64,000 nt of DNA from Syncephalastrum monosporum B8922 (Eukaryota; Mucoromycota; Mucoromycetes; Mucorales; Syncephalastraceae). This document shows, piece by piece, positions 58,875 to 64,000 of the stretch. Position numbers and translations under genes: made by a program. The notes beneath the pieces are model-generated. The model saw only the letters and a list, made by a program, of their open reading frames with translations. It searched no databases and was not told the DNA's origin. Position 1 is the stretch's first letter. Each line of letters opens with the position of its first letter. The stretch lies in assembly GCA_000697355.1 (NCBI GenBank), contig JNEN01000835.1, positions 1 through 64,000 on the forward strand, written 5' to 3'.

Positions 58875-60585
58875 TTAATCCAGGTCGAGATCCATCATAT
58901 CGTGGTTCTCGTCATTAGAGCTACCGTTGTTGTTGCCGTTATTGTTGCTGTGGTTGCTACTGTTACTGTTGTCATTATTGTTGGTTTCGGACGGGTTAGA
59001 TGAAGGCGACTGAGTTGAGTTTGGTCGTGGGGTATGGCTGGAGGGTCTGCGAAGAGATGGGCTTGACTGACCGCCTGGGCCCCATGTAAAAGCACCTGGA
59101 ATACTTGTTGGCCACGCAGAAGGTGAAGTCGATGGGCCGTGATCGTTCCCAGAGCGACTGGAATTAGACTGTACAGGAGAACTGAACCATGTGAAGAAAG
59201 GCAGCGATTCCGCTGCCGTAGGACGCTGCGGTTGAGGTTGAGATTGAGATTGAGGTTGAGACGCGGGTTGTGACGACTCTTGTGACGACAGCGGATCTTG
59301 TGAGGCAGAGGACGGTTGTGTTTCGTGCGCGCGTGGCGATGTGGATTCGTCTTCTTGCTGTCGCGGGGTGTCATCGGATGACTCCGAGATAAGCGAGCGA
59401 CGGCTGTTGAAAACAGATACATGATATTCAAGAGTGTGAGACTTATGCGCTGCAGCAACCACCCCCACTCGTCATTGCATTTGCTCAAAAACTTACCATA
59501 CGGGACACGTGCCATTGACCTTGAGCCAAGGCTTGATACAGTCGTCGTGGAACAGATGGGCGCAGGGCAGCTCAGTGACAGTTTCGTGAATCTCAAAGTC
59601 CTCCTTGCAGACGGCGCAGTCTGTCTGAGACTCTCTCTCCTTCTCGGTCAGTTCACGGTGGGGCAGCTTGTTGATGACGTCTTCAGGAGCCGGTGGCGGC
59701 GCATTCCGGCCCGAGGTCTGCTCCATTAGCTGCGTGATGATATTGTCAAGCGCGTTTTGCGAGAAGACATAGTCGTTTGGGTTTCCGACAAAGCCTGCGT
59801 CAAAGGGCGCTCCAGTGAGGGCCGAAATCAACTGGAGGAGGTTGTGAATGTTGTTCATGCGTGGCGACCGACCGGTGTCTTCTGTGGGGGCCGCGCCCTG
59901 TTCATGCTCCTCCTCCTGAGAGCGTGGCTGCCATTCGTCGCCTCCCAAGTTGATGGGTCGCAGTTGGGTGCTTCCGTCGAGAAGTCCACCATAAAAGACG
60001 ACAGGTTGTCGTCGTCGCTGCTGCTGGTCGTCCGTGGCCTGGGCTGCTTCGGCTAGAGTTGTACCCGTGCCGGCGCCAGTGCCAGCCCCGGTAGCAGGGG
60101 ATGCTTCACTGCCTGGAGTGGTTCCGCGAGCGTCCAAGTGATTCAGCATATTGCCGAGAATGTTTTGCAGGACGGTGTTGACAGCATTCCCACCCGTTAA
60201 TGGAGAGCCTGGGCCGCCCTCATGCGGATGGTCGTGCTCTTGGCCATGATTGTCGTCTTGCCCGGTTGGATTCGTGAACGATGCAAACAGCTGAAAGACA
60301 TCCTGCGGCGACCCGCGCTGCGCATCCCCCTCAGGCAAGGCATCTTGGCCCGAGGCGAGGAACTGACGTGGGTCGTCCTCCGAGTCAATCTAACGGATGC
60401 AGACCATTAGTCGGCATGCAAGGCCCGAGCAGAGCAAAGCAGAGCAGTGCGTTGCTTACCTCCTCTACAAACTGCTCGTTGCACCTCTGGCAGGTGGGGT
60501 CGGGTGCTTCGTATATGGGGCGCTCGGCATTACACGTGTAGCACCAGTAGCGGGTATTGGCACGCGATGAAGGTGAGGTGGGCAT
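58875..60585 (-). CDS. RNF115/RNF126-type RING-H2 E3 ubiquitin ligase
   Basis: Exons 60460-60585, 59497-60389, 58875-59403; 515 aa. N-terminal zinc ribbon (YWCYTCNAE ... PTCQRCNEQFVEE) as in RNF115/126, which binds ubiquitinated or hydrophobic clients. A long Gly/Pro/acidic linker follows, then a RING-H2: TDCAVCKEDF ... LPCAHLFHDDCIKPWL ... GTCPVC-RR, with the last Cys split by an intron. The tail is Ser/Gln/Pro-rich with Asn-Ser-Gly runs near the end. Likely a cytosolic quality-control ligase, by family. Confidence 0.93.
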
Positions 60586-61196
60586 AGTGGGAGAAAAAGG
60601 CGCTCTGGTTGCTTAGGTCGATCTCGGACCGGTCGGTGGTAGAAGGGTAAAAGAACAAAGAAGGGATAAGCACGGTAGACAACTAATATCGAGAGAGTAC
60701 GCTCGACTCTGCCTGTTCGTTCGCTGGGAAGGAAGAAAAAGGAAGAGTCCGCGAGACGACGAGATAGACAAGTGAGCGAGCATGGATTGGCCTGTGACTG
60801 GACTCTTGACTCGCTCTTCCATGCCTTTCCTCACCCTTCCCTTTGCCTTGTATCACGCGTTCTCGCTCCAAAACATGTGCCGTAATGTGCATCCTATCCT
60901 CATGACTGTGCACGGCCTATCGGTTCAATCTTTGGTTTAATATCGGTGTATGCACTTGCTCGTTACAAATAAGCAAAAATTACACCATGAATATGGGTCG
61001 ATCCTACTTGGCTCCTTATTTTCATTTAGAGCATCAAAAGTGTTCTTTCAACCTCTCGACTCCCCTCTTTTCTCTTTCCCTTCCCACTCTTTATCATATA
61101 TATTTACACGCTCGTCATACCTATACCTTGCCTACACTAACACCTATATCCATATCCATATCCATATCCAATTTTATAATATAGACCTTCGTCAGA
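60586..61196. other. Divergent intergenic
   Basis: Shared 5' region of the RNF126-like gene and the four-TM gene. Contains CCATAT hexamer repeats at about 61148-61171 just before the latter; no gene. Confidence 0.6.
61148..61171. repeat. CCATAT hexamer repeat
   Basis: Four units of ATATCC just 26 bp upstream of the ATG at 61197, within the presumed 5' UTR. Confidence 0.75.
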
Positions 61197-61886
61197 ATGT
61201 CCTTGACCGACAAAGGCATCCAATGGTGCCGAGCCGCGGTTCTCATCCTGTCAATTTCTATTGTGACATGCTCGCTCAGCATCTACAGTTCCTATACCGT
61301 TCCTGTCTTTTCCTTATTCCAGCAGCAGGCGTCTCACATTGACCGTGCCGTTCTTCTGGAGATGGTACAAGACCGGCGCCTTATATCCACGCTTGTCGCC
61401 GCGCAGGCTTCGGTGTTCTGTCCCATGTTCTTGATTTTGACGTCGCATCAAAGTCGGTCCGATACAAACAACCACCACAATCCTACCCCAGCATTAGACA
61501 CTCCACCCGCAACTGCAGCGACCACGCTTAGCAGCATTCTGCTGAAGCTCCTCTGCCAGCTCCTCATGCCGCTCGGTCTCTCCTTGAGCTGGTTGTTCTG
61601 TATCCTCTTTGACCGGAAAACGACCGCCGCCCTCGTGGCGGATGAACAAAGCGCACCCCCGCTCTGGTGGCCTTTCCAGGACCTTTGTTTGCTCGAAGGC
61701 GATCCCTCGAACCCCTGCCTAGTCATGAACACCGTCCACACCCTCAAGTACTGTGTCGTTGCCTTCTTGATCTGCGAGGCGCTGTTTGTCTTTGCCGCTT
61801 TCTTTCGGCGCGTCTACCGTTGTTATTATTATACCCGACGGTTTGGTGCCATTCGACTGTCTGACGACGAAAAATCACTTGCATAA
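61197..61886 (+). CDS. Unrecognised four-transmembrane protein
   Basis: Intronless, 229 aa. Four hydrophobic segments at about residues 13-31, 63-82, 113-137 and 182-203; both termini probably cytosolic. Between TM2 and TM3 a His/Asn/Thr/Pro-rich loop; a second loop with CLLEGDPSNPC. A Cys/Tyr/Arg-rich juxtamembrane segment (RRVYRCYYYTRRFG) follows the last helix. The topology is like MARVEL or claudin-type fungal proteins, but no signature decides it. Confidence 0.75.
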   Translation: MSLTDKGIQWCRAAVLILSISIVTCSLSIYSSYTVPVFSLFQQQASHIDRAVLLEMVQDRRLISTLVAAQASVFCPMFLILTSHQSRSDTNNHHNPTPALDTPPATAATTLSSILLKLLCQLLMPLGLSLSWLFCILFDRKTTAALVADEQSAPPLWWPFQDLCLLEGDPSNPCLVMNTVHTLKYCVVAFLICEALFVFAAFFRRVYRCYYYTRRFGAIRLSDDEKSLA

Positions 61887-62342
61887 AACACATACATACG
61901 CTTTATATAAAACTTACATACAGCCCCCGTATCAAACCTAATAGGATGAAATTGTAACCTATTTTTAGACCGACTCATCACCCTTCTGGCAAGAAATGGG
62001 CTTCTTTGTTACTGCATCCTGCAATTTAAGGGTTATAATGAAAACGAGCAAACTGGCGAGGAATGTAGAAAGACGATCAAATCATTATTTGGCTTCGCTC
62101 CCTCTGACGCTGACAGCAGCTTGGTCCCTTTTTTTTTTTCTCTTTTTACCTCTCCCCTTTCCCTTCTAGCTCCTACATCCGCACCTTCAGTATACCCCCT
62201 TCCGTCCCTTCAGCTGCCATCTTCCCCCCCCACCCTCCAAATAGAGCCACCCTACATACGTTATATTCAAGCAACGCTTGTGGATCCTGTTGCCCCTTGG
62301 AGGCCCGCAAACCATACAAAGAATAACTTCCTTACGCCCTGC
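61887..62342. other. Intergenic, pyrimidine-rich
   Basis: Presumed promoter/5' UTR of the arrestin gene. The frame of its first exon is open from 62121 but without an ATG until 62343. Confidence 0.6.
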
Positions 62343-64000
62343 ATGTTGGTCCATTCTAGCACGTCGCCGTCCTTGCATGGCGCCAAGTCGCACAACAATA
62401 AGGATACCGCGTCTTCGCGTCGTTCGCTCTACGCTTTGTATTCTTCCGCCATGAAGGGTCTACAAACTCGCCGACGAGTCGCACCTCTCCAAAATGGCTC
62501 CGCGGGTGCTGCTGGGAATACCACCGCTCTCTCAGACACCACCTCATCGGGTGTGAGCCTCATGAAGCGCTTCAAAACATCTCCGAGCTACTCGACTTCT
62601 TCAAGAAGCCTTGCTACCATCGCGGCTCCTCCTACAGCCACCCTGAAGTGGTACAAGAAAAATGCAGACATTTATGTGAAGGCCCCTCATTTTGTAGCAG
62701 GCGGTACCTTGACCGGTACGCTGAGTGTGCCCCACCATCATCAGGAAAGGCTAGAACGCGTCTTACTCCGCTTGGTTGGCTCAGAAAGTAAGTCAGGAAT
62801 TGGATGTTATGGTCAACGCTAACTTATGATACTCTGGTAGCCGTCATTCACCCGACCTCGTTCAGCGAAAAAACACACACGCGTCAGTTCTTGAACAAGC
62901 TAATACTCAATTATGACCGCCAAGCACTTGGGAAGCACCGTAAAATTCCTTTCGTGACCCAATTGCCTCTGAAACTTGCGCCGACGCACGTTGATAAAAA
63001 AGGCTCTGTTCAGTACAAACTCGAAAGGTAAAAGAACTGAGAAAGGGAGATGCTCTTTCATGGGAGAGGAGAGAGCATATAACTTGCGCTCTGTCCATTT
63101 TTTAAACCTGTGAGTAGTCATTGACAGCTGTTCTTTTAATATATTGTTGTGTACCTGCATGATACAGCGAGTTCCATGTGGCGACCGGTGATATCGTACG
63201 GCTGGAGCGATTCATCCACGTGTACCCGAATGCCACTGCGCGTCTAGCGGACGTGTACGCACCTGTGCAAGAGCACAAGGAAGTATGGCATGCGGTTGAT
63301 GTGGATATACAGTTAGCCCGCTCGTTATGGATGACGGGTGCTCCCATCTATGCCAGTATTAAGATCAACAATGATACTGAACACGCCCTGACGGATATCC
63401 GAATGGAAATCTTGCGGCGTCAAAACACCTTTGCACGCGGGACCTCTGGACTCACAGTACCCGTCACATCGACCTGTGAGGTGATTGCTACTGCAACGAC
63501 AGCGCATGCAGGGTGGTGGGAGCCGCTGGAGCCTCACGCTAGCGACACGGTAACGCTGGCTGTCCAGTCCACAGTAAGTCTTCTTGAACCTATCGGATCG
63601 CCAGGAACTCTTTTGCCAACCTAGAATGGTCATTTTTCCTTTTTAGCAAAATCAATATTCGATACGCAACCTACAGCTCATGGATATCTCGTACACTCTA
63701 CGTTTCGCCCTTTCCAATACCAAAGAGACCGAGACCATACTTGAACTTCCCATTGTCCTCGTCCACCCGATTTCGATGGATCCGCCCCCAGGCCCTTATG
63801 CTGCCACCCCGCGTGAGGACTGCCGTCAATTCCTATTCGCTCTCTTTCAAGGAAGTGAAGACCCGATCGCTTCTGCTTCAGCAAGCGCTCCCTCCACGCC
63901 TGCATCACGTCCGGGTACCCCTGCATCACGTCCGACCTCCGCACGTACGACAAAGAGCGCCGGTACAAGTAAAAAAACTTACACCAGGCGAGAGCGCCTG
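62343..64000 (+). CDS. Alpha-arrestin (ART/ARRDC type), truncated by the window edge
   Basis: Exons 62343-62787, 62841-63027, 63168-63573, 63647 to beyond 64000. The N-terminal Ser-rich region (alternative start 62451) leads into an arrestin-N-like beta sandwich (DIYVKAPHFVAGGTLTGTLSV, VLLRLVGSE) and an arrestin-C-like half (LWMTGAPIYASIKINNDTEHALTDIRMEI, YTLRFALSNTKETETILELPIVLVHP). The visible end has direct TPASRPG repeats. Alpha-arrestins recruit Rsp5/Nedd4-type ligases to plasma-membrane transporters; PPxY motifs, if any, lie mostly outside the window. Confidence 0.85.

Overview
The window looks like nuclear DNA of an early-diverging filamentous fungus, most likely Mucoromycota (Mucorales-like). 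The reasons are compact intron-rich genes (introns mostly 46-156 nt, GT-AG with a few GC-AG), fungal families (OPY2, IKS1, PEP7/VAC1, FAP1, MTM1, DUG3, NHP6, Zn(II)2Cys6), together with genes rarely kept in Ascomycota: an APH-1 gamma-secretase subunit, an RNF34/rififylin-type E3 ligase and an Rrm4-like RNA-binding protein. TE relics (Fanzor/TnpB-like, LINE endonuclease, pogo/Tigger) also fit. Genus cannot be set from the sequence alone. Exon structures were built by hand from splice signals and reading phase; in most multi-exon genes the phases close perfectly, which is the main internal check.

Layout, left to right. 1-938: 3' part of a Fanzor/TnpB-like RuvC nuclease gene, its front outside the window. 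939-3470: gene-poor. 3471-6416: two tandem RAE1/GLE2 paralogues with the same exon plan. 7027-8537: DUG3-type glutamine amidotransferase. 8853-9701: LINE-type endonuclease relic. 10025-10683: secreted KRE9/GPI-type protein. 11593-13105: FYVE-like/RING E3 ligase. 13504-15147 and 17403-18679: two unrecognised, mostly disordered proteins. 18984-21978: IKS1 kinase, divergent from an ECHDC1-like protein at 22128-23045. 23500-24284: ARF6-like GTPase. 25043-26101: phosducin-like protein. 26336-27274: P5C reductase. 27275-30851: gene-poor, one doubtful ORF. 30852-31867: mitochondrial carrier. 32123-33355: zinc-cluster regulator. 35268-37856: three-RRM, two-MLLE protein, convergent with FAP1/NFX1 (37953-41282). 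41283-43615: gene-poor, with a pogo/Tigger relic. 43616-44584: xylose reductase. 44585-47726: no gene seen. 47727-49026: OPY2-like anchor. 49234-50794: SPX-RING protein. 51797-54076: PEP7/VAC1, divergent from the MTM1 carrier (54379-55924). 56101-56670: HMG-box protein. 57665-58554: APH-1. 58875-60585: RNF115/126-type E3 ligase. 61197-61886: four-TM protein. 62343 to the right edge: alpha-arrestin, cut by the window.

The genes are ordinary unclustered housekeeping and regulatory genes rather than a pathway cluster. Some themes recur: endosomal trafficking (PEP7, ARF, Rrm4-like, arrestin, FYVE-like RING), ubiquitin ligation (four RING-type proteins) and mRNA export or transport (two RAE1 copies, Rrm4-like). 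The points most worth a second look are the Fanzor-like gene, the complete APH-1, the Rrm4-like protein with a 51-nt retainable intron, the RAE1 tandem, and three GC-AG introns within about 8 kb.
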